From Acidobacteriota bacterium (GTDB taxonomy: Bacteria; Acidobacteriota; Vicinamibacteria; Fen-336): 53,587 nucleotides of DNA. Where the stretch lies: contig QHVM01000053.1 in NCBI GenBank assembly GCA_003223555.1, forward strand, positions 1 to 53,587, given 5' to 3'. The notes below the pieces were generated by a model, which made no database searches, was not told where the DNA came from, and saw only the letters and a program-made list of their open reading frames with translations. Each line of letters opens with the position of its first letter. The stretch's first letter is position 1. A program made the translations under genes and the position numbers. Positions 27,505 through 36,877 of this stretch are shown here, one piece after another.

Positions 27505-28860
27505 GTGGCCGCACCCAAGGACCTGCTGGAGCGGATCCAGCTGCGGCTGGAGGAGAGCTTCACCAGCATCGGGGAGCGCGTCTCGGACCTGCCCCCGGCC
27601 GACATCGCCGACCTGCTGAACCAGCTCAACCGCGCGGAGGCGGCCAGCGTCATCACGATGCTGCCGACGCCGCGGGCGGTCGAGGTCCTCGACCAGCCGA
27701 CCATGCGCCGGCGCGCGGCCATCCTGGAGCAGCTCGAGCCCGATCGGGCCGCCCAGGTCCTGGCCGGGCTCTCCGCCGACCAGCGCACCGACATCGTCCA
27801 GCAGATGGGCGAGCACGAGCGGCGGAAGCTCCTGCCCAAGCTCGAGCCCGAGGTGAAGGCCGAGGTCGAGCGCCTCATCCAGTACCCCGACCACACGGCG
27901 GGCGGGATCATGACGACCGAGTTCGTCCGCCTCGATCCGAGGATGACGGTGGCGGACGCCCTCAAGCACATCCGCTCGGTGGCCCGCGAGAAGGAGTCCA
28001 TCTACGCCTGCTACGTGATCGAGCCCGAGACCGGGAGGCTGCTCGGGTCGGTGTCGCTGCGCGACCTGGTGATGGCCGAGTTCGGCCAATCCGTGACCGA
28101 GGTCATGCGCAAGAAGCCGGTCACCGTCAGCGCGCTCGACGACCAGGAGCTGGTGGCCAACAAGATCAGCAAGTACAACCTGCTCGCGGTGCCGGTGCTG
28201 GAGAAGGACGGCGCCGTGGTGGGCTTCGTGACCGTGGACGACGTCATCGACGTCATCCGCGAGGAGGAGACCGAAGACATATTGAAGATGGCCGGCGTGG
28301 AGCCGGGGGCCCTCGACAAGCCCTACTTCGAGAACTCCATCCCCCGCGTCGTCCGCAAGCGCATCGGGTGGCTCCTGTTCCTGTTCGTGGCCGAGACGTT
28401 CACCGGCACGGTGCTGCGCTTCTACGAGAATGAGCTGGCGGCGGTGGTGGCGCTCTCCTTCTTCATCCCGCTCCTCATCGGAACCGGTGGCAACGCGGGG
28501 TCCCAGACGGTGACGACGGTGATCCGCAGCATCGCCCTCGGGGAGATCGGGCTGCGCGACGCATGGCGGGTGCTCGCCCGGGAGGCCTCCACCGGCGTCC
28601 TCATCGGGCTGCTGGTGGGCGCGGTCGCCTTCGGCCGGGCGCTACTGTGGGGGGCCCACATGCCGCTGGCGGTCACGGTCGCCATCACCGTCCTGGTCAT
28701 CTGCTCCTGGTCGACCACGGTGGGCTCCCTGATCCCCATCGCCGCCGAGCGCTTCGGCGTGGACCCGGCCGTGCTGTCGGCGCCGCTCATCGCCACCCTG
28801 GTCGACGCCACCGGGCTCGTCATCTACTTCTCGATCGCGAAGGCGATCCTCCATCTCTAG
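27505..28860 (+). CDS. mgtE: Magnesium transporter MgtE
   Basis: 451 aa, GTG start with GAGGAGGTGAG upstream. Domain order fits MgtE: N-terminal alpha-superhelical domain ([13 protein letters not shown]), two CBS domains beginning at [17 protein letters not shown], and a C-terminal membrane domain of five helices from [13 protein letters not shown]. The selectivity-filter region [16 protein letters not shown] is intact, as is the last helix with [15 protein letters not shown]. It takes up Mg2+, and the N/CBS domains gate the pore in response to cytoplasmic Mg2+. The stop overlaps the next gene by 1 nt. Confidence 0.94.
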   Translation: MAAPKDLLERIQLRLEESFTSIGERVSDLPPADIADLLNQLNRAEAASVITMLPTPRAVEVLDQPTMRRRAAILEQLEPDRAAQVLAGLSADQRTDIVQQMGEHERRKLLPKLEPEVKAEVERLIQYPDHTAGGIMTTEFVRLDPRMTVADALKHIRSVAREKESIYACYVIEPETGRLLGSVSLRDLVMAEFGQSVTEVMRKKPVTVSALDDQELVANKISKYNLLAVPVLEKDGAVVGFVTVDDVIDVIREEETEDILKMAGVEPGALDKPYFENSIPRVVRKRIGWLLFLFVAETFTGTVLRFYENELAAVVALSFFIPLLIGTGGNAGSQTVTTVIRSIALGEIGLRDAWRVLAREASTGVLIGLLVGAVAFGRALLWGAHMPLAVTVAITVLVICSWSTTVGSLIPIAAERFGVDPAVLSAPLIATLVDATGLVIYFSIAKAILHL

Positions 28861-30269
28861 TGACGCGGGCCCGGTCCGCGCTGCTGGCCGCGGCGACGCT
28901 GCTCGTGCTGGTGGCGGCGCGGCGGGACGTCTGGCCGGGCCTTCGCGGCCCGGCGCCCTATCCGCCCGAATGGCAGTGGGGCTATGCGCCGAAGCCGGTC
29001 CACGCCCGGCCGCTCGTCCCGGTCGTGGTCCTGGTGGGCGGGATCCTCGGCCTGGCTGTCCTGGCCTTTCCGGCGGGCGCCGGCCGCGGAAAAGAGGCCG
29101 GGTTCCTGCTCGCGGCGGCACTGCTCGGCTGGGGCATGCAGCTCGCGCTTCTGGGCCTCGAGCCGGGAGGCATCGCGGGCGAGCTGACGCGGCGGGCCGG
29201 CAGCGGCTCGTTCACGTCGTACTTCAAGGTCGCGGCGGGAGTGGAGGACGCCCGGGAGTTCCTGTCCCGCCATCACGAGCTGCTGCCGGGCTTCCGGCAC
29301 GGCGCCCTGCACGCGGCGACCCACCCGCCCGGCCCGGTGCTGTATTACGCCGGCCTGCTGCGCCTGGCCGCCCGCGCCCCGGCGCTGGCCGGCCTGCTCG
29401 GCGGCCCGGCGCCCGCGGCCGCCGTCGCCGGGGCCGCTCTCTTCGGTCTCCTCGGAGCCGCCGCTTGTTTCCCGGTGGCTGGCCTCGCGCGCGCGCTGGG
29501 CGCCGCGCCGGCATCGTCGCTCCGGGCCGGTCTCCTGTGGACGCTCGTTCCCGGGCTCTGCCTGATGGTCCCCGAGCTGGATCAGGCGCTGGCGCTGCCG
29601 GCGGCGGGGGCCGCGATGGCAGCGGCCTTGGCTTTGTCAGATGAGGGGCTCGCTCTGGTGGCCGGAGCGGTCACGGCCGGGGTCCTGACCGGCCTCGCCG
29701 CGTTCTTCTCCTACGGCGCGCCGCTGCTCGTCGGGTTGGGCGCCGCGGCCGTGGCCGCCCCCTCGCTGGGCACCTCCGCGGGGCGGCGGCGAGTCGCGGT
29801 GTTCGGAGCGATCGCGCTGGCGGTGGCGGTCGCATGCTTCCTCCTGCCGGCCGCCTTCGGACATCACCCGCTGGCGTCGGCGAGGACGGCCCTCGCCATC
29901 CACCGCGAGCAGTTCACCGCCCGCCGCAGCTACCGGCTCTGGCTCCTCTTCGACGTCGTCGACCTCGTGCTCTTCCTCGGCGTGCCCGTCGTTCTCTTCG
30001 GCCTGGGCAGGCCGCGGGCGGGAGGGCTCCGCGCCTTCCGCCGGGCCGCCGCGGGGGGCGTCCTCCTCCTCGGGGCCTCCGGCCTCGTCCGCGGCGAGAT
30101 GGGACGGATCCTGATCCCGCTCATGCCGGTCCTGCTCGTGGCGTGCGTCGTCTCGCGGCCGGCCGCGGGATCTCCCGACGGCCAGCCGTCGGCTTCCACC
30201 GCGCTCCTCCTGGGCGCGCTGCTGGCGGCGACCGACATCGTCCTGCGTCTGTCCTGGGAGTTGCCATGA
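28860..30269 (+). CDS. Polytopic membrane protein, GT-C glycosyltransferase-like
   Basis: 469 aa from GTG 28860, sharing one base with the mgtE stop. About ten hydrophobic segments and a periplasmic-loop motif ATHPPGPVLYYAGLL, a feature of GT-C lipid-linked sugar transferases. A catalytic Asp in the first loop cannot be assigned with confidence. The stop codon (TGA 30267-30269) lies inside a small stem-loop repeat (30260-30327), so the original C-terminus may have been altered by repeat insertion. Confidence 0.65.
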   Translation: MTRARSALLAAATLLVLVAARRDVWPGLRGPAPYPPEWQWGYAPKPVHARPLVPVVVLVGGILGLAVLAFPAGAGRGKEAGFLLAAALLGWGMQLALLGLEPGGIAGELTRRAGSGSFTSYFKVAAGVEDAREFLSRHHELLPGFRHGALHAATHPPGPVLYYAGLLRLAARAPALAGLLGGPAPAAAVAGAALFGLLGAAACFPVAGLARALGAAPASSLRAGLLWTLVPGLCLMVPELDQALALPAAGAAMAAALALSDEGLALVAGAVTAGVLTGLAAFFSYGAPLLVGLGAAAVAAPSLGTSAGRRRVAVFGAIALAVAVACFLLPAAFGHHPLASARTALAIHREQFTARRSYRLWLLFDVVDLVLFLGVPVVLFGLGRPRAGGLRAFRRAAAGGVLLLGASGLVRGEMGRILIPLMPVLLVACVVSRPAAGSPDGQPSASTALLLGALLAATDIVLRLSWELP

Positions 30270-30327
30270 ACCCCTCTGCCCTGGGAGAGGGTGTTGCCAT
30301 GAAACCCTCTCTCCTGGGGGAGAGGGT
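30260..30327. repeat. Tandem pair of stem-loop repeats between two genes
   Basis: Two copies (30260-30292 and 30293-30327) begin GTTGCCATGAA and carry a CCCTCT...AGAGGGT inverted repeat (second copy: ACCCTCT 30304-30310 with AGAGGGT 30321-30327). The first copy provides the stop of the upstream membrane protein gene. The second is followed by AGGGTGAGGGG, which may serve as ribosome-binding site for the DUF885 gene. Confidence 0.7.
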
Positions 30328-30338
30328 AGGGTGAGGGG

Positions 30339-32081
30339 ATGAAGGATTACGAAAAGCGCGCCGAGGAAATCATCGCCGGCCGCGGGTCGGCGGCGGAGGC
30401 CGAACGCCTGCACCGGCTCTTCGACCTCTGCTGGCGATACGCCATGGAGGAGTACCCGGAGTTCGCCACCTACGCGGGCTGGCCCGGACAGAACCACCGC
30501 TGGAGCGACATCTCGCTGGAGGCGATCGAGCGGCGCAACCGCGAGATGGAGGTCCCGGCCCGGGTGCTGGCGACGATCGACCGCGGAGCCCTCGGGACGG
30601 AGGACCAGCTCCATTTCGACCTCTTCCGGCGGGCGGTCGAGGAGAGCCTCGAAGGGCGGCGCTTCAAGGGCGAGTACCTGCCGGTCAACCAGATGCAGGG
30701 CGCGCAGCAGAACGTGGCCCAGACGATCGTCATGATGCCCGTCGCCCGCGCCGCCGATTACGAAGACGTCGTGGAGCGCTTGCGCGGCGTGCCGCGCCTC
30801 GTGGAGCAGACGATCGCCCTCATGGAGAAGGGGCTGGAGACGGGCATCACCCCGCCGCGCGTCACCCTCCGCGACGTGCCCCAGCAGATCCTCAACCAGG
30901 TAGTGGAGCACCCCGCGGCCAGCCCTCTCCTGCGCCCCTTCGCCCGCTTCCCGGAGACGGTGGCCGAGGCCGAGCGCGAGCGGCTGCGGCGGGAGGCCGA
31001 CGCGGTGTACGAGGCCGACGTGTCCCCGGCCTTCCTCCGGCTGCACCGCTTCTTCGTCGAGACGTACCTGCCGCGCACCCGCGAGACGATCGCCCTCTCC
31101 GACCTGCCCGACGGCGAGGCGTGGTATGCCTTCAACGTCCGCCAGTCGACCACCACCCGCCTCACGCCCCGCGAGATCCACGACATCGGGCTCGAGGAGG
31201 TCCGGCGGATCCGCGACCGGATGGACGCCGTCATGCGCGAGAGCGGCTTCGGGGGCAGCTTCCCGGAGTTCATGGACTTCCTGCGCAGCGACCCCCGATT
31301 CTTCTTCGAGCGGGCCGAGGAACTGCTCACCGCGTACCGTGACATCTGCAAGCGGGCCGACCCGGAGCTGGTCCGGCTCTTCGCCACCCTCCCGCGGCTC
31401 CCGTACGGCGTGCTTCCCGTGCCGGCCTACGCCGAGAAGTCGCAGACGACCGCGTACTACGAGCCCGGCTCGCCCGCCGCCGGCCGCCCCGGCTACTTCT
31501 TCGCCAACACCTACGACCTGAAGGCGCGGCCGAAGTGGGAGATGGAAGCGCTCGCGCTCCACGAGGCGGTGCCCGGCCACCACCTGCAGCTCGCCCGCGC
31601 CCAGGAGCTGCCGGACGTGCCGGAGTTCCGCAAGCACGCCTTCTATACCGCCTTCATCGAGGGCTGGGGACTCTACGCCGAGAGCCTGGGCTCGGAGATG
31701 GGCTTCTACCAGGATCCCTATTCACGCTTCGGCCAGCTCACCTACGAGGTGTGGCGGGCCATCCGGCTCGTGCTCGACACGGGCATGCACGCCTTCGGCT
31801 GGCCGCGGGAGAAGGCCATCGCCTACTTCGAGGAGAATGCGGGCAAGGCCTCGCACGACATCGTGGTCGAGATCGACCGCTACATCGTCTGGCCCGCGCA
31901 GGCCCTCGCGTACAAGATCGGCGAGCTGAAGATCAAGCAGCTGCGGTCCCGGGCCACGGCGGCTCTCGGCTCGGGCTTCGACCGGCGGTTCTTCCACGAC
32001 GAGGTCCTGGGCCGCGGGGCGCTTCCCCTCGACGTGCTCGAGGCGCGGGTCGACGAGTGGATAGCCCGGCGGAAGGCGTAA
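30339..32081 (+). CDS. DUF885 family protein (metallopeptidase-like)
   Basis: 580 aa, ATG start after a GA-rich leader. The family signature is complete: ALHEAVPGHHLQLARAQELP (near residues 405-424), with the HEAxPGH variant of HExxH, then FIEGWGLYAESLG and SRFGQLTYEVWRAIRLVLDTG, and the C-terminal HDEVLGRGALPLDVLE. DUF885 proteins are predicted zinc hydrolases with few known substrates. No signal peptide is evident. Only 11 nt separate it from the ABC exporter gene, so peptide processing for the transporter/ligase operon is possible but unproven. Confidence 0.87.
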   Translation: MKDYEKRAEEIIAGRGSAAEAERLHRLFDLCWRYAMEEYPEFATYAGWPGQNHRWSDISLEAIERRNREMEVPARVLATIDRGALGTEDQLHFDLFRRAVEESLEGRRFKGEYLPVNQMQGAQQNVAQTIVMMPVARAADYEDVVERLRGVPRLVEQTIALMEKGLETGITPPRVTLRDVPQQILNQVVEHPAASPLLRPFARFPETVAEAERERLRREADAVYEADVSPAFLRLHRFFVETYLPRTRETIALSDLPDGEAWYAFNVRQSTTTRLTPREIHDIGLEEVRRIRDRMDAVMRESGFGGSFPEFMDFLRSDPRFFFERAEELLTAYRDICKRADPELVRLFATLPRLPYGVLPVPAYAEKSQTTAYYEPGSPAAGRPGYFFANTYDLKARPKWEMEALALHEAVPGHHLQLARAQELPDVPEFRKHAFYTAFIEGWGLYAESLGSEMGFYQDPYSRFGQLTYEVWRAIRLVLDTGMHAFGWPREKAIAYFEENAGKASHDIVVEIDRYIVWPAQALAYKIGELKIKQLRSRATAALGSGFDRRFFHDEVLGRGALPLDVLEARVDEWIARRKA

Positions 32082-32092
32082 GATCCTCCGCC

Positions 32093-34291
32093 ATGCTGGA
32101 CTTCCTCCGGGCGGCCGCCCGCCACCTCCGGCCGTACTGGCGGCAGGCCCTCTTCATCGTCCTCTCCCAGGCGCCGGCGACGGCCTTCATCACGCTCCAG
32201 CCGCTGCTCCTGAGGGCTCTCCTCGACGACGCCATCGTGCCCGGCGACGCGCGCCTGGCCGCCCTCCTGATCGGAGCGATGGTGGGACTCCTCCTGCTCC
32301 ATGGGCTGGGCGACCTCGCCAACCATTACCTGGTCGCGCGCGTCGTGGCGAGCGTGATGAGCGGCCTGCGGCTGCGGATCTTCACCCATCTCCAACGCCT
32401 GTCGGTAGGCTTCTACGCGAGGTCGCGGGCCGGGGACCTCCTGGCCCGGTTCAGCACCGACCTCGAGGGGATCGAGCGCGCCCTCGCCGACGAGGTGCCC
32501 CAGGCCATCTACTGCGTCCTGACCGTGCTCGTGGGCGCGGCCCTGCTCATGGCCATCGAGTGGCGGCTGGGCGCGGTGCTCCTGGCCCTGCTGCCCGCGA
32601 TGCCGCTCCTGCCCCGGCGATTGGCCCCGGCGGCGGCCGCCGCCAGCGACGAACGACAGCAGGCGGCCGCCCGCATGCTGGCCTCGATGCACGAGAACCT
32701 CGCCGGCCAGCTCGTGGTGCGGGCGTTCGGCCTCCAGGGCCTGATGCGGTCGCGCTTCGCGGGCGATCTCGACGCGCTGGCCCGCGCGACCGGCCGGGCC
32801 GGCCTCCAGAGCGGACTGCTGGCGGCGTCCATGACCGCGAGCGGCTACGCCCTGCTCGCCTTCGCCATGGGCTCGGCCACCCTGCTGTCCCTGCGGGGCG
32901 CCCTCACGGTCGGATCGGTCATCGCGATCTTCGAGCTGCTGTGGTTCATGATCTCGGCCGTCCAGCAGCTCTCGGGGATGGTCGAACCGTTCCAGCGGGC
33001 GGCGGCGGGGCTGCGCCGGGTGCAGTCGCTGCTGGACCAGCGGCCGGACGTTGCCGAGCGGCCGGACGCGGCGGCATTGCCGCCGCTCGCCCGGGAGATC
33101 CGGTTCTCCTCGGTGGACTTCGCGTTCCCCCGCGGGGGGACGGTGCTGGAGGATGTCACCCTCGTGCTGGCCGCCCGCCGGACCGTGGCCATCGTGGGCC
33201 AGAGCGGATCGGGCAAGAGCACGCTGCTCGCCCTGATGCTGCGCTTCCACGACCCCACCCGGGGCGTCGTGACCTTCGACGGGCACGACCTCGCCCAGGC
33301 CACCCTGGCTTCCCTCAGCCTCCAGATCGGGGCCGTGTTCCAGGAAAGCTTCCTCTTCGACGCGACGATCGGGGAGAACATCCGCCTCGGCCGCCCCGAG
33401 GCGAGCGACGGGGAAGTGGAGGCCGCCGCCAGGGCGGCCGAGATCCACGAGTTCGTCGCCTCGCTTCCCCTGGGCTACCGCTCGCCGGCCGGAGAAGGCG
33501 GCGGGCGACTCTCCGGCGGTCAGCGGCAGCGCATCGCTCTCGCCCGGGCCCTGGTGCGCCATCCCGCCCTCCTGGTGCTCGACGAGGCCACCTCCGCCCT
33601 CGACGCGGAGACGGAGGCGGGCATCGTCGCGACCCTGAAGCAGCTCCACGGCCGGCACACCCTGGTCTGCGTCACCCACCGGCTGGCCACGGTCAGGGAC
33701 GCCGACCTCATCGTCGTGATGGCCCGGGGCCGCGTGGCCGAGCAGGGCAGCCATGAGGGCCTGCTCGCGCGGAGAGGGGTCTACGCGCGCCTCTGGGACC
33801 AGCAGAGCGGCTTCGTGGTCAGCCCGGACGGACGGCGGGCGGCCATCGAGCCGCGGCGCCTGGCCGCGATACCGCTGTTCTCCAGCCTGCGCGCGGACCT
33901 GCTCGCCCGGCTCGCTTCCCGCTTCACGACCATGGAGGTGCCGGTCGGGCGGACGCTGTTCGAGGAGGACGAGCGGGGGGAGACGTTCTACGTGATCGTG
34001 CGCGGGCGCGTCGGGGTGTCCCGCCGCGGCCGGGGGGGCGCCGAGCTGTACGTGAGCGTGCTCGAAGACGGCGACTTCTTCGGCGAGATCGCGCTTCTGG
34101 AGGAGGTGCGGCGCACGGCGACCGTGCGGGCCCTCACCCCCTGCATGCTGCTGGTGCTCGACCGGAGCGAGTTCCACGACCTGCTGGACGAGGCGCCCGG
34201 GCTGCGGAAGGTCTTCGAGGGAGCGGCCCAGGCGCGGCTGGCCGCCCTGTGTGACGAATCCGCTTCCCTTCCCGGCCCTCCGCCTCTATGA
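32093..34291 (+). CDS. ABC exporter (fused TMD-NBD) with C-terminal cyclic-nucleotide-binding domain
   Basis: 732 aa from ATG 32093. Residues ~1-310 form a six-helix type I exporter domain (YWRQALFIVLSQAPATAF; SVGFYARSRAGDLLARFSTD). The NBD has Walker A GQSGSGKST, signature LSGGQRQR, Walker B LLVLDEATSALD and the H-loop VTHRLATV. The last ~130 residues are a cNMP-binding beta-roll (LFEEDERGETFYVIVRGRVG; DGDFFGEIALLEEVRRTATV). Such fusions are known among lipid/peptide exporters; gating by cAMP or cGMP is inference. Two ATP-grasp genes follow 12 nt later. Confidence 0.92.
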   Translation: MLDFLRAAARHLRPYWRQALFIVLSQAPATAFITLQPLLLRALLDDAIVPGDARLAALLIGAMVGLLLLHGLGDLANHYLVARVVASVMSGLRLRIFTHLQRLSVGFYARSRAGDLLARFSTDLEGIERALADEVPQAIYCVLTVLVGAALLMAIEWRLGAVLLALLPAMPLLPRRLAPAAAAASDERQQAAARMLASMHENLAGQLVVRAFGLQGLMRSRFAGDLDALARATGRAGLQSGLLAASMTASGYALLAFAMGSATLLSLRGALTVGSVIAIFELLWFMISAVQQLSGMVEPFQRAAAGLRRVQSLLDQRPDVAERPDAAALPPLAREIRFSSVDFAFPRGGTVLEDVTLVLAARRTVAIVGQSGSGKSTLLALMLRFHDPTRGVVTFDGHDLAQATLASLSLQIGAVFQESFLFDATIGENIRLGRPEASDGEVEAAARAAEIHEFVASLPLGYRSPAGEGGGRLSGGQRQRIALARALVRHPALLVLDEATSALDAETEAGIVATLKQLHGRHTLVCVTHRLATVRDADLIVVMARGRVAEQGSHEGLLARRGVYARLWDQQSGFVVSPDGRRAAIEPRRLAAIPLFSSLRADLLARLASRFTTMEVPVGRTLFEEDERGETFYVIVRGRVGVSRRGRGGAELYVSVLEDGDFFGEIALLEEVRRTATVRALTPCMLLVLDRSEFHDLLDEAPGLRKVFEGAAQARLAALCDESASLPGPPPL

Positions 34292-34303
34292 TCGCGCGCT
34301 AGA

Positions 34304-35281
34304 GTGCGCATCGGATTCACGTTCAACGTGAAGCCGGGCGGGGTGGCGGCGGTCGACGACCGCTACGCCGAGTGGGAAGACGAGGAGACCGTCGCCGGAG
34401 TCGAGGGCGCGCTCGCGCGCGCCGGCGAGGTGATCCGGTTGGAAGCCGGCGACGAGCTGCCCTTCCGCCTGCGGGAGACCCGCCCGGACATCGTCTTCAA
34501 CATCGCCGAAGGGCTCTCGGGGCCCAACCGCGAGGCCCACGTGCCGGCGATCTGCGAGTTCTGGTCGCTGCCGTACACCGGCAGCGATCCCATGGCCCTC
34601 GCCCTCTGCCTCGACAAGGGGCGGACCAAGGAGATCCTCGCCCATCACGCCATCCCGACCGCGCCCTTCACCGTGGTGGCGGGGCCGGAGGAGCTGGACG
34701 GCTTCGCCGCGTGGCCGGCGATCGTGAACATCACCCGGGCCTCCTACTGCCGCTCCCGGGCCGAGGTCGGGCGGGCCATCGCCGGCGTGGTCGCCCGGTA
34801 CCGGCAGCCCGCGCTCGTGGAGGGATACCTGGGGGGACGGGAGTTCACGTGCGGGATCCTGGGCAACGGCGCGGCGGCCCGCGTGCTCCCGATCATCGAG
34901 ATCAACTTCGCCGCGCTGCCCGCGGACGCCTTGCCGATCTACTCGTACGAGGCCAAGTGGATCTGGGACACCCCGGACCGGCCGCTCGACATCTTCCGCT
35001 GTCCGGCGCCCGTCGACGGCGCCCTGGCGGCCGAGATCGAGCGGACGGCCCTGGCCGCCTACCGCGTGCTGCGCTGCCGCGACTGGGCGCGGGTCGACCT
35101 GCGGTGCGACGAGCGAGGCATACCCCACGTGCTGGAGGTCAACCCGCTGCCCGGCATCCATCCCGACCCGGCCATGAACTCCTGCCTGCCCAAGGCGGCC
35201 CGGGCTGCGGGCATCGACTACGCGGAGATGATCCTGAGCGTGCTGCGGGCCGCAGCGGCCCGCCATGGCCTCGCCGTCTAG
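34304..35281 (+). CDS. D-Ala-D-Ala ligase-like ATP-grasp protein 1, probable internal gap
   Basis: 325 aa, GTG start. Overall resembles Ddl: IVFNIAEGLSGPNREAHVPA and PYTGSDPMALALCLDKGRTK in the first half, LVEGYLGGREFTCGILGN in the ATP-grasp core, and a metal-binding end RVDLRC...LEVNPLPGIHPD. The segment expected as VKPxxEGSSxGI after WPAIV is missing: the sequence goes WPAIVNITRASYCRS (near residue 140, 34721-34735). That removes the usual ATP-binding Lys and the Gly-rich loop, an in-frame loss of roughly ten residues. Enzyme activity is therefore doubtful unless the sequence is wrong here. It overlaps the next gene by 17 nt. Confidence 0.85.
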   Translation: MRIGFTFNVKPGGVAAVDDRYAEWEDEETVAGVEGALARAGEVIRLEAGDELPFRLRETRPDIVFNIAEGLSGPNREAHVPAICEFWSLPYTGSDPMALALCLDKGRTKEILAHHAIPTAPFTVVAGPEELDGFAAWPAIVNITRASYCRSRAEVGRAIAGVVARYRQPALVEGYLGGREFTCGILGNGAAARVLPIIEINFAALPADALPIYSYEAKWIWDTPDRPLDIFRCPAPVDGALAAEIERTALAAYRVLRCRDWARVDLRCDERGIPHVLEVNPLPGIHPDPAMNSCLPKAARAAGIDYAEMILSVLRAAAARHGLAV

Positions 35282-36302
35282 CGGCGCCCGCCGCGGGCGG
35301 GTCGCCGTCATCGCCGACGCCGTGGCCGAGACGGCGGCGCGCTACGAGTCCGCGGTGGCCAGCTCGCTCGGCGACGTGAGGGCGGCCCTCGTCTCCCTGG
35401 GCTTCGAGGCCGTGGTCCTGGAGTACGCGGGCGATCCGGCGTCGTGGCTCCGGGCCCTGCAGGACGGCGACTTCTGCCTCGTCTTCAACCTCTGCGAAGG
35501 GCTGGGAGAGCAGGCCGCCCAGGAGCCCCTGCCGGCCGCGGCGGCGGAGCTGCTGGGCCTGCCCCTGACCGGCGCGCGATCGTTCACCCTCGCCCTCTGC
35601 CTGCGGAAGGACCTCGTCAACGCCCACCTTCGCGCCCACCGCGTGCCCGTGCCCGACTGGGCCGTGGCGCGGGCCGGCCAGCCGATGGAATGGCGCGGCT
35701 ATCCCGCGATCGTGAAGCCGGTGGCCGAGGACGCCTCCCTCGGCGTCGACGCCGAGTCCGTCGTGCGCGACGCGGCCGGGCTGGAAGCGGCTCGGCAGCG
35801 CGGCCACCGAAGCTGGGAGCGCCTGCTCGTGCAGAGGTTCGTGGACGGGCGGGAGCTGAACGTGGCCCTGGTGGGGGATGAGGTGCTGCCCCACGCCGAG
35901 ATCGACTGGGCCCTGCCCGACGGGATGCCTCGCATCCTGACCTACGCCGCGAAATGGGAGACGGGCAGCGCCTACGATCGGGGGACACCTCCGCGCCAGC
36001 TCGGCCCCGGGGAGGGCCGGCTCTCGGCCCGGCTCACGCGGCTGGCCCGCCGCGTCTGGGCGGCCGTGGAAGGCGCCGGCTACGGCCGGGTCGACGTGCG
36101 CATGGACGCGCGCGGCCGCCTCTACGTGATCGACGTCAACCCGAACCCCGACCTCTCCCCGAGCGCCGGGCTGGCCCGGCAGGCGGCGGCGGCCGGCTGG
36201 AGCTACCGGGAGCTGGTCGCCCGCATCGTCGACGTCGCCTTCGCGACCCGGGATCCGCTCGCCCGGCAGCGCGGCGGCCGGGGCGCGGAAGTCTCCGTGT
36301 GA
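35265..36302 (+). CDS. D-Ala-D-Ala ligase-like ATP-grasp protein 2
   Basis: 345 aa, ATG start inside the previous gene. Ddl-like layout: VFNLCEGLGEQAAQEPLPAA, LTGARSFTLALCLRKDLVNA, an intact ATP-binding segment YPAIVKPVAEDASLGV, LLVQRFVDGRELNVALVG, and metal ligands RVDVRMD...VIDVNPNPDLSP. Members join carboxylates to amines with ATP, often making D-amino-acid or other short peptides. Its sequence differs from the upstream ligase throughout, so this is not a recent duplication. GTGA overlap with the Cys-cluster gene. Confidence 0.87.
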   Translation: MASPSSGARRGRVAVIADAVAETAARYESAVASSLGDVRAALVSLGFEAVVLEYAGDPASWLRALQDGDFCLVFNLCEGLGEQAAQEPLPAAAAELLGLPLTGARSFTLALCLRKDLVNAHLRAHRVPVPDWAVARAGQPMEWRGYPAIVKPVAEDASLGVDAESVVRDAAGLEAARQRGHRSWERLLVQRFVDGRELNVALVGDEVLPHAEIDWALPDGMPRILTYAAKWETGSAYDRGTPPRQLGPGEGRLSARLTRLARRVWAAVEGAGYGRVDVRMDARGRLYVIDVNPNPDLSPSAGLARQAAAAGWSYRELVARIVDVAFATRDPLARQRGGRGAEVSV

Positions 36303-36877
36303 AGATCGGCCGGCTGCGCGTCGATCCCTCGCTCTTCGAGGTCCGCTTCGCCGCCGGCTGCGACACGCGGCGATGCGCGGCCGCCTGCTGCCGGGGCGGG
36401 GTGTGGCTCGATACCGCCGAGCGCGACCGCGTCGTCGCCCACGCCGAGCTCGTCCAGCGGGTCATGGATCCCGGTCAACCCCGCGATCCGCGGCACTGGT
36501 TCAGCCGGCGGGTCGTGGCCGACGCCGACTTCCCTTCCGGCCGCGCGGCGCACACGCGTGTGCGCGGTGGCCGATGCGTCTTCCTCGATGGCGCCCGCCG
36601 CTGCGTCCTCCAGAAGGCCTCGCTGGCCGCGGGCAACGGCCTCCAGCTCAAGCCGTACTTCTGTACCGCCTTCCCGATCACGATCGATCACGGGGCGCTG
36701 ATGCTGGACGACGAGGACTATCGTGACGGACAGCCGTGTTGCGGCGCGACCCGGGGCGGTCCCCTGACCGTCTTCGACGTGTGCCGAAAGGAGCTGCGGC
36801 ACGTCCTCGGCCGCCTGGGCCTCTCCCGCCTGCGCCGGATGGCCGTCCGGAATCGGCGCAATCGCGCGCCGTGCTGA
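36299..36877 (+). CDS. YkgJ-like Cys-cluster protein
   Basis: 192 aa from GTG 36299. Conserved Cys pattern: CDTRRCAAACCRGG (residues ~20-33), GGRCVFLDGARRC, PYFCTAFPITIDHG, QPCCGATRGG and FDVCRKEL, about 11 Cys in all. It matches the CxxxCC...CxFL...C...(R/K)PxxCxxFP layout of YkgJ/DUF3109-type proteins, thought to bind Zn or Fe. Its translation is coupled to the ATP-grasp pair, so a metal-dependent step in the same pathway is likely; the reaction is unknown. Confidence 0.75.
   Translation: MKIGRLRVDPSLFEVRFAAGCDTRRCAAACCRGGVWLDTAERDRVVAHAELVQRVMDPGQPRDPRHWFSRRVVADADFPSGRAAHTRVRGGRCVFLDGARRCVLQKASLAAGNGLQLKPYFCTAFPITIDHGALMLDDEDYRDGQPCCGATRGGPLTVFDVCRKELRHVLGRLGLSRLRRMAVRNRRNRAPC

Noticed and set aside
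24677-27514. 945-codon minus-strand open frame opposite the second Ser/Thr kinase
   Set aside because: Low-complexity Arg/Gly/Pro/His-rich translation with no domain; the plus-strand kinase is unmistakable.
35265-36302. Second ATP-grasp gene as a housekeeping ddl
   Set aside because: Two divergent copies in an exporter operon, away from cell-wall genes, do not look like the housekeeping D-Ala-D-Ala ligase, so no ddl symbol is given.
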